DNA from: Micromonospora terminaliae
GTDB lineage: Bacteria; Actinomycetota; Actinomycetes; Mycobacteriales; Micromonosporaceae
Direction: 5' to 3'
Assembly: GCF_009671205.1 (NCBI RefSeq)
Contig: NZ_CP045309.1
Location: 6,094,001 to 6,158,000 of the forward strand
Length of the DNA: 64,000 bases
Below are positions 44,679 through 55,257 of the stretch, piece after piece (positions within the stretch are counted from its first letter, which is position 1; each line of letters starts with the position of its first letter). The notes beneath the pieces are model-generated. The model worked only from the letters and a program-made list of their open reading frames with translations, ran no database searches and had not been told where the DNA came from. Both the position numbers and the translations under genes were made by a program.

Positions 44679-44764
44679 GCGTCGTCAACGCCGTCGGCCT
44701 GGTGCTGGCGATCGGCCTGGGCTTGTTCCTGGTCGTCGCCCTGCTGTTCCCGGAGCGCTTCTGA
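44675..44764 (+). CDS. kdpF: KdpF, small subunit of potassium-transporting ATPase
   Basis: 29 residues: [20 protein letters not shown] then LLFPERF, the usual KdpF ending. A single-helix stabiliser of the KdpFABC complex. Its stop overlaps the kdpA ATG (TGATG). Confidence 0.9.
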   Translation: MSVVNAVGLVLAIGLGLFLVVALLFPERF

Positions 44765-46419
44765 TGAGCATGACAACGGCCGGGGTGCTCTTCGTCCTGT
44801 CGCTGGTGGTGGCGCTGGTCGCCGTCTACCGGCCGTTCGGCGACTACATGTACCGGGTGGTCTCCGGCACCCGGCAGTCCCGCGTCGAGCGGGGCATCTA
44901 CCGCGCGGTCGGGGTGAACCCGGCCGCCGAGCAGTCCTGGGGCGTCTACGCCCGCAGCGTGCTGGCCTTCTCGGCCGTCTCCATCCTGTTCCTGTACGCG
45001 TTCCAGCGCCTGCAGAACCACCTCTGGCTCTCGCTGGGTTTCGATCCGGTGGTCCCGCACGGCGGGTGGAACACGGCGGTCTCGTTCGTGACCAACACGA
45101 ACTGGCAGTCGTACTCGGGTGAGTCGACCATGGGGCATCTCGTGCAGATGGCCGGCCTGGCGGTGCAGAACTTCGTCTCCGCCGCGGTCGGCATCGCCGT
45201 GGCGGTGGCCCTGATCCGTGGGTTCGCCCGCAGCCGCACCGGGGAGCTGGGCAACTTCTGGGTCGACCTGACCCGGATCACGCTGCGGATCCTGCTGCCC
45301 ATCGCGGTGCTCGGCGCGCTCGCCCTCATGATCGGCGGCGCGGTGCAGAACCTGTCGGGCGGCACGGACGTGACCACGCTGACCGGCGGCACGCAGCACA
45401 TCACCGGGGGTCCGGTGGCCGGCCAGGAGGTCATCAAGGAGCTGGGCACCAACGGCGGCGGGTTCTACAACACCAACAGCGCCCACCCGTTCGAGAACCC
45501 GACCACCTGGACGAACTGGCTGGAGATCTTCCTGATCCTGGTGATCCCGTTCAGCCTGCCCCGGGTGTTCGGCCGGATGGTCGGGCAGAACCGGCAGGGC
45601 TACGCGATCGCCGCGGTCATGGCGATCCTCGCTCTGGCCAGCATCACGCTGACCAACGTCTTCGAGCTGACCGGCAACGGGACCGTGCCGCAGGCGGTCG
45701 GCGCGGCGCTGGAGGGCAAGGACGTCCGGTTCGACGTGTCGAACTCGGCCACCTTCGCCGCGGCCACCACGCTCACCTCGACGGGCGCGGTGAACTCCTT
45801 CCACGACTCGTACACGGCGCTGGGCGGGATGATGACGCTCGGCAACATGATGCTCGGCGAGGTCGCGCCCGGCGGTGTCGGCTCCGGCCTCTACGGCCTG
45901 CTGATCCTGGCCGTGATCACGGTGTTCGTCGCCGGCCTGATGGTCGGCCGGACGCCGGAGTACGTCGGGAAGAAGATCGGTTCGCGCGAGATCAAGCTGG
46001 CCTCGCTGTACTTCCTGATCACTCCGGCGCTGGTGCTGGCCGGCACGGCAGCGGCCTTCGCCACCGGCAACAACGCCACAGCGCTCAACGTGGGCCCGCA
46101 CGGCCTGTCGGAGGTGCTGTACGCGTTCACCTCGGCGAGCAACAACAACGGCTCCGCGTTCGGCGGCATCACGGTGAACACGACCTGGTGGGACACGGCT
46201 CTCGGACTCTGCATGCTGCTCGGCCGGTTCCTGCCCCTCATCTTCGTGCTCGCCCTGGCCGGTTCGCTGGCCCGACAGCAGCCCACTCCCGCGTCCGAGG
46301 GCACCCTGCCGACCCACCGACCGCTCTTCGTCGGGATGGTCGTCGGCGTCACGGTGGTCCTCGTGGCGCTGACCTTCCTTCCCGCACTCGCGCTCGGCCC
46401 CCTCGCTGAGGGGCTGTGA
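44764..46419 (+). CDS. kdpA: Potassium-transporting ATPase subunit KdpA
   Basis: 551 residues, about ten helices, with the selectivity-filter motif [19 protein letters not shown] and [10 protein letters not shown] near the end. KdpA is the potassium channel-like subunit that receives K+ from outside at very low concentration. Overlaps kdpF and kdpB, so the operon is translated as a unit. Confidence 0.96.
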   Translation: MSMTTAGVLFVLSLVVALVAVYRPFGDYMYRVVSGTRQSRVERGIYRAVGVNPAAEQSWGVYARSVLAFSAVSILFLYAFQRLQNHLWLSLGFDPVVPHGGWNTAVSFVTNTNWQSYSGESTMGHLVQMAGLAVQNFVSAAVGIAVAVALIRGFARSRTGELGNFWVDLTRITLRILLPIAVLGALALMIGGAVQNLSGGTDVTTLTGGTQHITGGPVAGQEVIKELGTNGGGFYNTNSAHPFENPTTWTNWLEIFLILVIPFSLPRVFGRMVGQNRQGYAIAAVMAILALASITLTNVFELTGNGTVPQAVGAALEGKDVRFDVSNSATFAAATTLTSTGAVNSFHDSYTALGGMMTLGNMMLGEVAPGGVGSGLYGLLILAVITVFVAGLMVGRTPEYVGKKIGSREIKLASLYFLITPALVLAGTAAAFATGNNATALNVGPHGLSEVLYAFTSASNNNGSAFGGITVNTTWWDTALGLCMLLGRFLPLIFVLALAGSLARQQPTPASEGTLPTHRPLFVGMVVGVTVVLVALTFLPALALGPLAEGL

Positions 46420-48632
46420 CCACCATGAGGAACGAGAAGATGTCCGTCACGCCCGTGACCTCCGGCACCGACGAGGAGCCGGTGGCCGGTACGCCTGCCA
46501 TCCACGGCAACCGGGTCGGTGGGGGTCTGCTGGACCCGAAGCAGCTGATCCGGTCGCTGCCGGACGCGTTGCGCAAGCTCGACGCCCGCACGCTCTGGCG
46601 CAACCCGGTGATGCTCATCGTCGAGATCGGCGCCGTCTTCACCACCGTCCTGGCGGTGGCCGACCCGTCGGTCTTCGCGTGGGCGATCACCGTCTGGCTG
46701 TGGCTCACCGTGGTCTTCGCGAACCTGGCCGAGGCGGTCGCCGAGGGCCGGGGCAAGGCCCAGGCCGCCGCCCTGCGGCAGGCGAAGCAGGACACCATCG
46801 CCACCCGCCTGGTCGACTGGAAGCCCGGTGCGGCGGCGAACGCCTACCGCGACGAGGCCGTCCCCGCGCCGCAGCTCCGGCAGGGCGACATCGTCCTGGT
46901 CGAGGCCGGCGACATCATCCCCGGCGACGGTGACGTGGTCGAGGGCATCGCGAGCGTGGACGAGTCGGCGATCACCGGCGAGTCTGCTCCCGTCATCCGG
47001 GAGTCCGGCGGCGACCGCAGCGCGGTCACCGGTGGCACGCGGGTGCTCTCCGACCGGATCATCGTGAAGATCACCCAGAAGCCGGGCGAGAGCTTCATCG
47101 ACCGGATGATCGCGCTGGTCGAGGGCGCCAACCGGCAGAAGACCCCGAACGAGATCGCGCTGAACATCCTGCTCGCCGCGCTCACGATCATCTTCCTGCT
47201 GGCCGTGGTGACCCTCCAACCGCTGGCGATCTTCTCCAAGGGCTACCAGGCGGCCGCGTCCAACACCGGTGCGATCACCGATGCCGGCGTCAGCGGCGTG
47301 GTGCTCGTGTCGCTGCTGGTCTGCCTGATCCCCACCACCATCGGGGCGTTGCTGTCGGCCATCGGCATCGCCGGCATGGACCGCCTGGTGCAGCGCAACG
47401 TCCTGGCCATGAGCGGCCGGGCGGTCGAGGCGGCCGGCGACGTGAACACGCTGCTGCTGGACAAGACGGGCACGATCACCCTGGGCAACCGGCAGGCCGC
47501 CGAGTTCCTGCCGGTCCAGGGGGTGACCGCCGCCGAGGTAGCCGACGCCGCGCAACTGTCCAGCCTCGCCGACGAGACACCGGAGGGCCGTTCCGTCGTG
47601 GTGCTCGCCAAGAACGAGTTCGGGCTGCGTGAGCGCGAGCCGGGACTCATCCCGCACGCCACCTTCGTACCGTTCACCGCGCAGACCCGGATGAGCGGCG
47701 TCGACCTCGGCGCGGAGAGCGTCGACGGCGGTGTCCGCCGGATCCGCAAGGGCGCCGCGACCGCGGTGATGAAGTGGGTACGCGAGAACGGCGGCCACCC
47801 GACCGAGCAGGTGGGCGAACTGGTCGACGAGATCAGCGGCACCGGGGGCACCCCGCTGGTGGTCGCCGAGCACGTCGACGGCGAGCCGGCCCGCGCGCTC
47901 GGTGTCATCCACCTGAAGGACGTGGTCAAGGCCGGCATGCGAGCCCGTTTCGACGAGATGCGCCGCATGGGCATCCGGACCGTGATGATCACGGGCGACA
48001 ACCCGCGTACCGCGAAGGCGATCGCCGACGAGGCCGGTGTGGACGACTTCCTCGCCGAGGCCACGCCGGAGGACAAGCTCGCGCTGATCCGGAAGGAACA
48101 GGAGGGCGGCCGGCTGGTCGCGATGACCGGCGACGGCACCAACGACGCGCCCGCCCTCGCCCAAGCCGACGTCGGGGTCGCCATGAACACCGGCACGTCG
48201 GCCGCGAAGGAGGCCGGCAACATGGTCGACCTCGACTCCGACCCGACGAAGCTCATCGAGATCGTGGAGATCGGCAAGCAGTTGCTGATCACCCGCGGCG
48301 CGTTGACGACGTTCAGCATCTCCAACGACATCGCGAAGTACTTCGCGATCATCCCGGCCATGTTCGCCGGCATCTACCCGAGCCTGGACACGCTCAACGT
48401 GATGCGACTGGCCAGCCCGGAGTCGGCGATCCTCGCCGCGGTCATCTTCAACGCGATCGTCATCGTCGCGCTCATCCCGCTGGCCCTGCGCGGCGTGCGC
48501 TACCGGCCGGCGAGCGCGTCGAAGCTGCTCAGCCGCAACCTGTGGCTCTACGGCCTCGGCGGCATCATCGTGCCGTTCATCGGCATCAAACTCATCGACC
48601 TGCTCATCCAGTTCATTCCGGGGATCTCGTGA
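46416..48632 (+). CDS. kdpB: Potassium-transporting ATPase ATP-binding subunit KdpB
   Basis: 738 residues. P-type ATPase motifs: actuator ITGESAPVI, phosphorylation site [12 protein letters not shown] at Asp349, [11 protein letters not shown] nucleotide domain and [14 protein letters not shown] hinge. Energises uptake of K+ by KdpA. GTG start overlapping the kdpA stop by four bases (GTGA). Confidence 0.96.
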   Translation: MTTMRNEKMSVTPVTSGTDEEPVAGTPAIHGNRVGGGLLDPKQLIRSLPDALRKLDARTLWRNPVMLIVEIGAVFTTVLAVADPSVFAWAITVWLWLTVVFANLAEAVAEGRGKAQAAALRQAKQDTIATRLVDWKPGAAANAYRDEAVPAPQLRQGDIVLVEAGDIIPGDGDVVEGIASVDESAITGESAPVIRESGGDRSAVTGGTRVLSDRIIVKITQKPGESFIDRMIALVEGANRQKTPNEIALNILLAALTIIFLLAVVTLQPLAIFSKGYQAAASNTGAITDAGVSGVVLVSLLVCLIPTTIGALLSAIGIAGMDRLVQRNVLAMSGRAVEAAGDVNTLLLDKTGTITLGNRQAAEFLPVQGVTAAEVADAAQLSSLADETPEGRSVVVLAKNEFGLREREPGLIPHATFVPFTAQTRMSGVDLGAESVDGGVRRIRKGAATAVMKWVRENGGHPTEQVGELVDEISGTGGTPLVVAEHVDGEPARALGVIHLKDVVKAGMRARFDEMRRMGIRTVMITGDNPRTAKAIADEAGVDDFLAEATPEDKLALIRKEQEGGRLVAMTGDGTNDAPALAQADVGVAMNTGTSAAKEAGNMVDLDSDPTKLIEIVEIGKQLLITRGALTTFSISNDIAKYFAIIPAMFAGIYPSLDTLNVMRLASPESAILAAVIFNAIVIVALIPLALRGVRYRPASASKLLSRNLWLYGLGGIIVPFIGIKLIDLLIQFIPGIS

Positions 48633-49513
48633 TGCGCCTCCCTACCTGGCTCGCCCAACATCTGGCCGCGCTGCGCGCGCTGCTCGTGTTCACCGTCCTG
48701 CTCGGCCTCGCCTACCCGCTGGCCCTGGTGGCCGTCGGCCGGATCCCCGGTCTCGACGGCAGGGCCGACGGCTCGCTGGTCAGCGTGAGCGGCACTACCG
48801 TGGGCAGCTCGCTCATCGGCCAGTCCTTCACCGATGCGGACGGCAACCCCGTCCCGCGCTACTTCCAGTCCCGGCCGTCGGCGGCCGGCGACGGCTACGA
48901 CCCGACCGCCACCTCGGCCAGCAACCTGGGCCCGGAGAGCGTGGTCGACACCATCGCCGCCAACCCCGACGACTCCACCCAGAGCCTGCTCACCCAGGTC
49001 TGCTCGCGGAGCAGGGCGGTCGGTGAGCTGGACGGGGTCGACGGCCGGCGCCCGTACTGCACGCCCGACGGGGTGGGCGCGGTGCTTGCCGTGTTCCGCG
49101 CCGACGGGCTCACCGGCCGGATCACCCGGGTGGTCAGCGTCAACCAGGTCGCGCCGGCGACGCCCTTCGTGGCCAGCTGGCAGGGTGTCCCGGTCGAGCT
49201 GGCCCAGCCGGACCACGACTACGTGGCCGAGGGCGGCATCGTCACGCCGGTCCGCGGCGACGCGCCGGAGAAGCCGGCCGTGCCGGCCGACGCGGTCACC
49301 GCCAGCGGCAGCGGTCTCGACCCGCACATCTCCCCGGCGTACGCGGAGATCCAGGTGGCCCGGGTGGCGCGTGAGCGCGGCGCGGACCCGGCGGCCGTCC
49401 GCCGCCTGGTCGCCGAGCACACCACCGGCCGGTCGCTCGGCTTCATGGGCGAGCCCGGCGTGAACGTCCTGGAACTCAACCTCGCGCTCGACGAGAAGTT
49501 CCCGGCGCGCTGA
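48632..49513 (+). CDS. kdpC: Potassium-transporting ATPase subunit KdpC (long form)
   Basis: 293 residues, against roughly 190 in E. coli. One N-terminal helix (LLVFTVLLGLAYPLALVAV), conserved GSSLIGQSF, YFQSRPSA and the terminal SGSGLDPHISPAYAEIQVAR are present. About 100 additional residues (roughly 95-190) lie in the middle, with two Cys (QVCSRSR, PYCTPDG). ATG overlaps the kdpB stop by one base (TGATG). Ends at a hairpin that separates it from kdpD. Confidence 0.93.
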   Translation: MRLPTWLAQHLAALRALLVFTVLLGLAYPLALVAVGRIPGLDGRADGSLVSVSGTTVGSSLIGQSFTDADGNPVPRYFQSRPSAAGDGYDPTATSASNLGPESVVDTIAANPDDSTQSLLTQVCSRSRAVGELDGVDGRRPYCTPDGVGAVLAVFRADGLTGRITRVVSVNQVAPATPFVASWQGVPVELAQPDHDYVAEGGIVTPVRGDAPEKPAVPADAVTASGSGLDPHISPAYAEIQVARVARERGADPAAVRRLVAEHTTGRSLGFMGEPGVNVLELNLALDEKFPAR

Positions 49514-49529
49514 TCGTTCGCGGAGGAAC

Positions 49530-49555
49530 GGGGTCCCGGAACGAACCGGGACCCC
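49530..49555 (+). terminator. Hairpin between kdpC and kdpD
   Basis: Perfect 10-bp inverted repeat GGGGTCCCGG / CCGGGACCCC with a 6-base loop, then TTCCC. It could terminate the kdpFABC message or attenuate the kdpDE genes. Confidence 0.7.
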
Positions 49556-49582
49556 TTCCCGCCGGTCAGGGAGGATGGACCC

Positions 49583-52123
49583 GTGGCCAGGGGTGAACTG
49601 CGGATCTACCTGGGGGCCGCCCCGGGGGTCGGCAAGACGTACGCCATGCTCGAGGAGGCCCAGCGCCGCGCCGAGCGCGGCACCGACGTGGTGATCGGGC
49701 TGGTGGAGACGCACGGCCGGCCGCACACCGCCGCGATGATCGGCGACCTCGAGGTGGTCCCGCGCCGGTCGATCAGCTACCGCGGCGTCGACTTCACCGA
49801 GATGGACCTCGACGCGGTGCTGGCCCGGCGGCCCGAGGTGGTCGTGGTCGACGAGCTCGCGCACTCCAACGTCCCGGGCTCCCGGCACGACAAGCGCTGG
49901 CTGGACGTCCAGGAGCTGCTCGACGCCGGGATCAGCGTGCTCTCCACGGTCAACGTCCAGCACCTGGAGTCGCTCAACGACGTCGTCACGCAGATCACCG
50001 GCACCACCCAGCGGGAGACCGTGCCGGATCAGGCGGTCCGTGCCGCGGAGCAGGTCGAGCTGGTCGACATGACCCCGGAGGCGCTGCGCCGCCGGATGGC
50101 CCACGGCAACATCTACCGGCCCGACAAGATCGACGCGGCGCTCGGCAACTACTTCCGGATCGGCAACCTCACCGCGCTGCGCGAGCTGGCCCTCCTCTGG
50201 CTGGCCGACAAGGTCGACGACCAGCTCGACGCGTACCGGGCGCAGCAGGGGATCTCCGCCACCTGGGAGGCCCGCGAGCGGGTGGTGGTGGCGCTGACCG
50301 GCGGCCCGGAGGGCGAGACGCTGATCCGCCGGGCGGCCCGGATCGCCGCCCGCAGCAAGGGCGCCGACCTGCTCGCCGTGCACGTGGCGCGCAGCGACGG
50401 GCTGGCCGGGGCCGACCCGGCCCAGCTGGCCCGCCAGCGGGTGCTGGTCGAGACCCTGGGCGGGACCTACCACCAGGTGCTCGGCACCGACATCCCGGCG
50501 GCGCTGCTCGACTTCGCGCGCGGCGTCAACGCCACCCAGCTGGTGCTCGGGGCCAGCCGGCGGGGACGGTTCGCCCAGGTGCTCTCGCGCGGGGTCGGCG
50601 TCACCACCACCGCGCTCTCCGGTGCCATCGACGTGCACCTGGTGACCCACGCCGAGGCGGGGCGGGGCCGGCGGGCGGCCGAGACGCCCGCCGCGCTGTC
50701 CCGGCGCCGCCGGCTGCTGGGGTACGCGCTCGCGATCCTCGGCATGCCGCTGCTGACCCTGCTGCTCGCGGCGCTGCCGGACCTCACCCTCACCAACGAC
50801 ATCCTGCTCTTCCTCACCGGGGTGGTCGGGGTGGCGCTGGTCGGCGGCATGTGGCCCGCGCTGGTCGCGGCGCTCGGCGGCTCGCTGCTGCTGAACTGGT
50901 TCTTCACCCCGCCGTTCCACACGCTGACCATCGCCGAGGCGGGCAACCTCCTCGCCCTCGGCGTGTTCGTCGGGGTGGCCGTCGCGGTGAGCTGGGTGGT
51001 CGACGTGGCCGCCCGGCGTACCCGGGAGGCGGCCCGCGCCTCGGCCGACGCGCAGACGCTGGCCACCGTGGCCGGTGGGGTGCTGCGCGGCGAACGGCCG
51101 CTGCCCGCGCTGCTGGACCGGCTGCGGGAGACCTTCGCGCTCCGGGCGGTGAGTGTGCTGGAGCTGGTGGAGGAGGCCGAGGGACGGCCCGGCCGGGCCC
51201 GGGAGGCGGAAGCCTGGCGGGTGGTGGCGAGCGTCGGGGAGGCGCCGCCGGGCAGCCCCGGCGCCGGGGAGACGAGCGTGCCCGTCGACGAGCGGCTCAC
51301 CGTCGTCCTCGCCGGCCGCCGGCTGGAGGCCGCCGACCGGCGGGTGGTCGAGGCGTTCGCCGCCCAGGCCGCCGTCGCGCTGCGCCAGGAGCGGCTCGCC
51401 GAGGAGGCCGCCACGGCCCGCCCGCTCGCCGCCGCCGACCGGATGCGCACCGCGCTGCTCGCCGCGGTCAGCCACGACCTGCGTACGCCGCTGGCCTCGG
51501 CGAAGGCGGCCGTGAGCAGCCTGCGCAGCCACGACGTGGAGTTCGACGCCGACGACCGCGAGGAGCTGCTGGCCACCGCCGACGAGTCCCTGGACCGGCT
51601 GGGCCGGCTGGTGGCGAACCTGCTCGACATGAGCCGGCTCCAGGCCGGGGCGCTGGGGGTCACGGCGACCGCGATCGGGTTGGAGGACGCCGTACCCCGG
51701 GTCCTGGACGAGCTGGGCCCGCCGGCGGCCGAGGTGGCCACGGACATCCCGCCCGACCTCCCGGCGGCCCTTGCCGACCCCGGCCTGCTGGAGCGGGTGC
51801 TGGTCAACATCGTGGCCAACGCGCTGCGGCACAGCCCGCCGGGCCACCCTCCGACGATCACCGCCAGCGCGCACGCGGGCCAGGTCGAGCTGCGGGTCAT
51901 CGACACCGGCCCGGGCATCCCGGAGGACCGGTGGGAGCACGTCTTCCTGCCGTTCCAGCGGCTCGGCGACCGGGACAACCAGACCGGGGTCGGGCTGGGG
52001 CTGGCGCTGTCCCGGGGGCTCGCCGAGGCGATGGGTGGCAGCATCACCCCGGAGACCACCCCGGGCGGTGGGCTCACCATGGTGCTGCGGCTGCCCGCCG
52101 CCGAGGAGAGGGGCGAGGCGTGA
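49583..52123 (+). CDS. kdpD: Osmosensitive potassium-channel histidine kinase KdpD
   Basis: 846 residues. N-terminal KdpD domain with Walker A GAAPGVGKTYAM and Walker B VVVVDELAHSN, then a universal-stress-type domain (VVVALTGGPEGE to LGASRRGRF), four close helices (DUF4118, residues 375-475), a GAF-like stretch, HisKA with phospho-His near 631 (AAVSHDLRTPLAS) and a HATPase (NIVANALRHSPP, DTGPGIPED, GVGLGLALS). Senses low K+ or turgor and phosphorylates KdpE. GTG, GGGAGG 8 bases upstream. Confidence 0.95.
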   Translation: MARGELRIYLGAAPGVGKTYAMLEEAQRRAERGTDVVIGLVETHGRPHTAAMIGDLEVVPRRSISYRGVDFTEMDLDAVLARRPEVVVVDELAHSNVPGSRHDKRWLDVQELLDAGISVLSTVNVQHLESLNDVVTQITGTTQRETVPDQAVRAAEQVELVDMTPEALRRRMAHGNIYRPDKIDAALGNYFRIGNLTALRELALLWLADKVDDQLDAYRAQQGISATWEARERVVVALTGGPEGETLIRRAARIAARSKGADLLAVHVARSDGLAGADPAQLARQRVLVETLGGTYHQVLGTDIPAALLDFARGVNATQLVLGASRRGRFAQVLSRGVGVTTTALSGAIDVHLVTHAEAGRGRRAAETPAALSRRRRLLGYALAILGMPLLTLLLAALPDLTLTNDILLFLTGVVGVALVGGMWPALVAALGGSLLLNWFFTPPFHTLTIAEAGNLLALGVFVGVAVAVSWVVDVAARRTREAARASADAQTLATVAGGVLRGERPLPALLDRLRETFALRAVSVLELVEEAEGRPGRAREAEAWRVVASVGEAPPGSPGAGETSVPVDERLTVVLAGRRLEAADRRVVEAFAAQAAVALRQERLAEEAATARPLAAADRMRTALLAAVSHDLRTPLASAKAAVSSLRSHDVEFDADDREELLATADESLDRLGRLVANLLDMSRLQAGALGVTATAIGLEDAVPRVLDELGPPAAEVATDIPPDLPAALADPGLLERVLVNIVANALRHSPPGHPPTITASAHAGQVELRVIDTGPGIPEDRWEHVFLPFQRLGDRDNQTGVGLGLALSRGLAEAMGGSITPETTPGGGLTMVLRLPAAEERGEA

Positions 52124-52818
52124 CCCGCATCCTGGTCGTCGACGACGAGCCGCAGATCCTCCGCGCCCTGCGGATCAACCTGCGGGCCCGCGGCTACGAC
52201 GTCGAGGTGGCCGACACCGGGCGGGCCGCGCTGAAGGCGGCCGCCGGCCACCCACCGGACCTCGTGGTGCTGGACCTCGGCCTGCCCGACCTGGACGGCA
52301 CCGAGGTCATCCGGGGCCTCCGCGGCTGGACCGGCGTGCCGATCATCGTGCTCTCCGGCCGGGCCGGCAGCGAGGACAAGGTCGCCGCGCTCGACGCGGG
52401 CGCCGACGACTACGTCACCAAGCCGTTCGGGGTGGACGAACTGCTCGCCCGGATCCGGGCGGTGACCCGGCGGCTCACCGGCTCCGCGGCCGACGGGGTC
52501 GGCCCGGCATCCGCCGCCACCCAGCGGATCGGGCGGCACACCGTCGACCTCGCCGACCGGGTGGTGACCCGCGACGACGGCGTCGAGGTGAAGCTCACCC
52601 CCACCCAGTGGGCGATGCTCGAGAAGCTGCTGCGGCACCCGGGCAAGCTGGTCAGCCAGCGCCAGCTCCTGCACGAGGTGTGGGGCCCGGAATACCAGAA
52701 CGAGACCAACTACCTGCGCCAGTACATGGCCCAGCTGCGGCGCAAGCTGGAGGACGACCCGGCCCGGCCCCGCCACCTGATCACCGAACCGGGGATGGGC
52801 TACCGCTACCGGCCGTGA
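52120..52818 (+). CDS. kdpE: Response regulator KdpE (OmpR family)
   Basis: 232 residues. Receiver with VVDDEPQ, phospho-acceptor Asp52 (LVVLDLGLPD), and conserved Lys in DDYVTKPF; winged-helix output domain with VKLTPTQWAMLEKLLRHPGK, LLHEVWGPEY and GMGYRYRP. Activates kdp transcription. GTG start overlaps the kdpD stop by 4 bases (GTGA). Confidence 0.95.
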   Translation: MTRILVVDDEPQILRALRINLRARGYDVEVADTGRAALKAAAGHPPDLVVLDLGLPDLDGTEVIRGLRGWTGVPIIVLSGRAGSEDKVAALDAGADDYVTKPFGVDELLARIRAVTRRLTGSAADGVGPASAATQRIGRHTVDLADRVVTRDDGVEVKLTPTQWAMLEKLLRHPGKLVSQRQLLHEVWGPEYQNETNYLRQYMAQLRRKLEDDPARPRHLITEPGMGYRYRP

Positions 52819-52884
52819 GACCGGCCGGGTTTGCCCCGGCTGCTCCGGGGGACTCGGCGAGCCGGCCGAGGAGCGGGGGAGGGC

Positions 52885-54000
52885 ATGGCCGACAACCGGT
52901 TCCCGGCACCGGCGGAGGGGTTCGGCCGCCGCCTGGACGAGCACGCCGCCGACGCGCGCCCGGCGGAGCCGGAGCGACCCGCCGGGCTCGTCGACAGCGG
53001 GGTCTACGTCGACGGGGTGCGGCGTGCCTCACCGGTCAGCCTGGCCGACACGTACCGGTGCCTCCAGGAACTCGACCGGGCCGTGGCCTGGATCGGGTTG
53101 TGCCGGCCGAGCCCGGACCAGATCGGCTCGCTGGCCGCCGAGTTCCAGCTCCCGGAGCTGGCCGTCGAGGACGCCATCAACGCCCACCAGCGGCCGAAGC
53201 TGGAGCGGTACGGCGACACCCTGTTCGTCGTGCTGCGCGCGGCCCGCTACCTCGACGCGCGCGAGGCGGTCGAGTTCGCCGAGCTGCACCTGTTCCTGGG
53301 GCCCGGGTTCGTGATCACCGTCCGGCACGGGGGCACGCCCGACCTGGCCGGCGTCCGGCGGCGGCTGGAGGCGGAGCCGGCCGTCCTCGCGCTCGGCCCC
53401 GAGGCGGTCCTCTACGCGGTGCTCGACCGGGTGGTCGACGGCTACGCCCCGGTGGTCGCCGGGCTGGAGAACGACATCGACGAGATCGAGACGGAGGTGT
53501 TCGGCGGCGATCCGAACGCCAGCCGCCGCATCTACGAGCTGAGCCGCGAGGTCATCCAGTTCCAGCGGGCGGCCCGCCCGCTGCTGAAGGTGGTGGACGC
53601 TCTCGCCGCCGGCTTCGACCGGTACGGCACCGACGAGGAACTGCGCCGCCGGCTGCGCGACGTGGCGGACCACCTGACCCAGGTCGTCGAGCGGGTGGAC
53701 GGCTTCCGGCACCTGCTGCAGAACATCCTCACCGTCAACGCGACCCTCGTCTCGCAGGCTCAGAACGAGGAGATGCGCAGCCTCACCGCGGCCAGCTTCG
53801 AGCAGAACGAGGAGATCAAGCGGGTGTCGGCGTGGGCGGCGATCCTGTTCGCGCCCACCCTGATCGGCACGGTCTACGGCATGAACTTCGCGCACATGCC
53901 GGAACTCGGCTGGCGGTTCGGCTACCTGTTCGCCATCGCTCTGATGGCCGCCGTCTGCGGTGCCCTCTACCTGCTGTTCAAGCGCCGCGGCTGGCTGTGA
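52885..54000 (+). CDS. CorA family magnesium/cobalt transporter
   Basis: 371 residues. Large N-terminal cytoplasmic domain with AELHLFLGPGFVITVRHG, a long helical stalk (EIKRVSAWAAILFAPTLI) and two C-terminal helices bracketing the diagnostic YGMNF motif and ending in a basic tail (LLFKRRGWL). Pentameric Mg2+ channel-type transporter. ATG at 52885 with GGGGGAGGG upstream. Its 3' end overlaps the convergent MFS gene by 23 bases. Confidence 0.93.
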   Translation: MADNRFPAPAEGFGRRLDEHAADARPAEPERPAGLVDSGVYVDGVRRASPVSLADTYRCLQELDRAVAWIGLCRPSPDQIGSLAAEFQLPELAVEDAINAHQRPKLERYGDTLFVVLRAARYLDAREAVEFAELHLFLGPGFVITVRHGGTPDLAGVRRRLEAEPAVLALGPEAVLYAVLDRVVDGYAPVVAGLENDIDEIETEVFGGDPNASRRIYELSREVIQFQRAARPLLKVVDALAAGFDRYGTDEELRRRLRDVADHLTQVVERVDGFRHLLQNILTVNATLVSQAQNEEMRSLTAASFEQNEEIKRVSAWAAILFAPTLIGTVYGMNFAHMPELGWRFGYLFAIALMAAVCGALYLLFKRRGWL

Positions 54001-55201
54001 GCGGATCCCCGGCCGACCCGGTGCCGTTCGCCGGCCGCCGTGACCCGTCGGCGCGCGAGACGCCCCAGAGCACCGCCGTGCCGAGCAGCGCGGCCGCCGG
54101 GGCCACCGCCAGCCCGTACCGGAGACCGGCCGACACGAGCGGGCCGGCGAGCGCGGAGCCGGCGGCGCTGCCGACCACGAACCCCGTGCTGACCCAGGCG
54201 AACGCCTCGGCCACCGTGCCCGGCTCGGCGAGCCGCTCAGCGGCCAGGAAGATGGCGGTCAGCACCGGCGGCAGCGCGAGCCCGCTGACCACGAGCAGGC
54301 CGGCCATCGGGATGGGGCCGGGCGCGAGCAGCAGCGGCAGGTAACCGACCGTGAGTGCGGTGGCCAGCAGCGGCAGCCGCCCGGGCCCGCCCGGCCGGGC
54401 CCGGGTGTAGAGCAGGCCGCCGGCCAGGGCGCCGGCCGCCTGCGCCGCGAGCAGCCAGCCGCTGAGCCGGCGGTCGCCGGCCGCCTCGGCGTAGCCGGTC
54501 ACGGCCACCGCGATGCTCCCGACCGCCGCGCCCACGCCGACCACGCCGGCCATCAGGACGCTGAACCGGGGTACGCGCAGCGGGCCGGCCCAGTGCCGGA
54601 CGGCCGGCACCCCGCGCCAGGCGCGGACGGCGGGGCTCAGCGCGTACGCCGCCGTGCCGGCCAGTTGCAGCACCCCGGCGGCGACCAGCCCGGCGGGCGG
54701 GCCGGCCAGGGTCACGGCGAGCAGGGTGACCAGCGGGCCGACCACGAAGATCACCTCCTGCACGGCGATGTCCAGCGTGTACGCCGTGGGCACCGTGGCG
54801 GGCGGGAGCAGGGCGGGCCAGAGGGTACGCAGGCACGCCTCCAGCGGCGGCGTGCCGAGCCCGGCCACCGCCGCGCCGGCCACGGCGCCGGTGAGGTGCC
54901 CGCCGGTCAGCGCCACCGCGCCGAACCCGAGACCGGAGAGCACCGCGGCCGCCCACAGCACGGGCGGCTGCCGCCAGCGGTCCACGGCCCGGGCGAGCAG
55001 CGGGGTGCCCACCGCCATCCCGGCCGTGTACGCGGCCACCAGCAGGCCGGCGGCCGCGAGGCTCAGCGACTGGCGGGCGAAGAGGAGCAGGGCCAGCGGC
55101 CCGCTGGCGGTGGGCAGCCGGCCGACCTGGCTGCTGAGGAGGACCCGGAGGACCTGGGGTGCGCGCAGCACGGCCCGGATCCCGGAACTGTCGACGGACA
55201 T
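53978..55201 (-). CDS. MFS transporter
   Basis: 407 residues with about 12 hydrophobic helices; the first includes VLLSSQVGRLPTASGPLALL, the loop after helix 2 has TPLLARAVDRWRQPP (motif A-like), and FVVGSAAGSALAGPLVSAGL lies near the end. Substrate unknown; resembles actinobacterial YcaD-like permeases. ATG at 55201 with GGGAG 9-10 bases upstream. Convergent overlap with corA. Confidence 0.85.
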   Translation of the reverse strand: MSVDSSGIRAVLRAPQVLRVLLSSQVGRLPTASGPLALLLFARQSLSLAAAGLLVAAYTAGMAVGTPLLARAVDRWRQPPVLWAAAVLSGLGFGAVALTGGHLTGAVAGAAVAGLGTPPLEACLRTLWPALLPPATVPTAYTLDIAVQEVIFVVGPLVTLLAVTLAGPPAGLVAAGVLQLAGTAAYALSPAVRAWRGVPAVRHWAGPLRVPRFSVLMAGVVGVGAAVGSIAVAVTGYAEAAGDRRLSGWLLAAQAAGALAGGLLYTRARPGGPGRLPLLATALTVGYLPLLLAPGPIPMAGLLVVSGLALPPVLTAIFLAAERLAEPGTVAEAFAWVSTGFVVGSAAGSALAGPLVSAGLRYGLAVAPAAALLGTAVLWGVSRADGSRRPANGTGSAGDPLTASRGA

Positions 55202-55257
55202 GAGGCATCGCTCCCGGTGCGACGTGGGGGAAAGGAACCGTCGGGTGCCGGGGCGCC

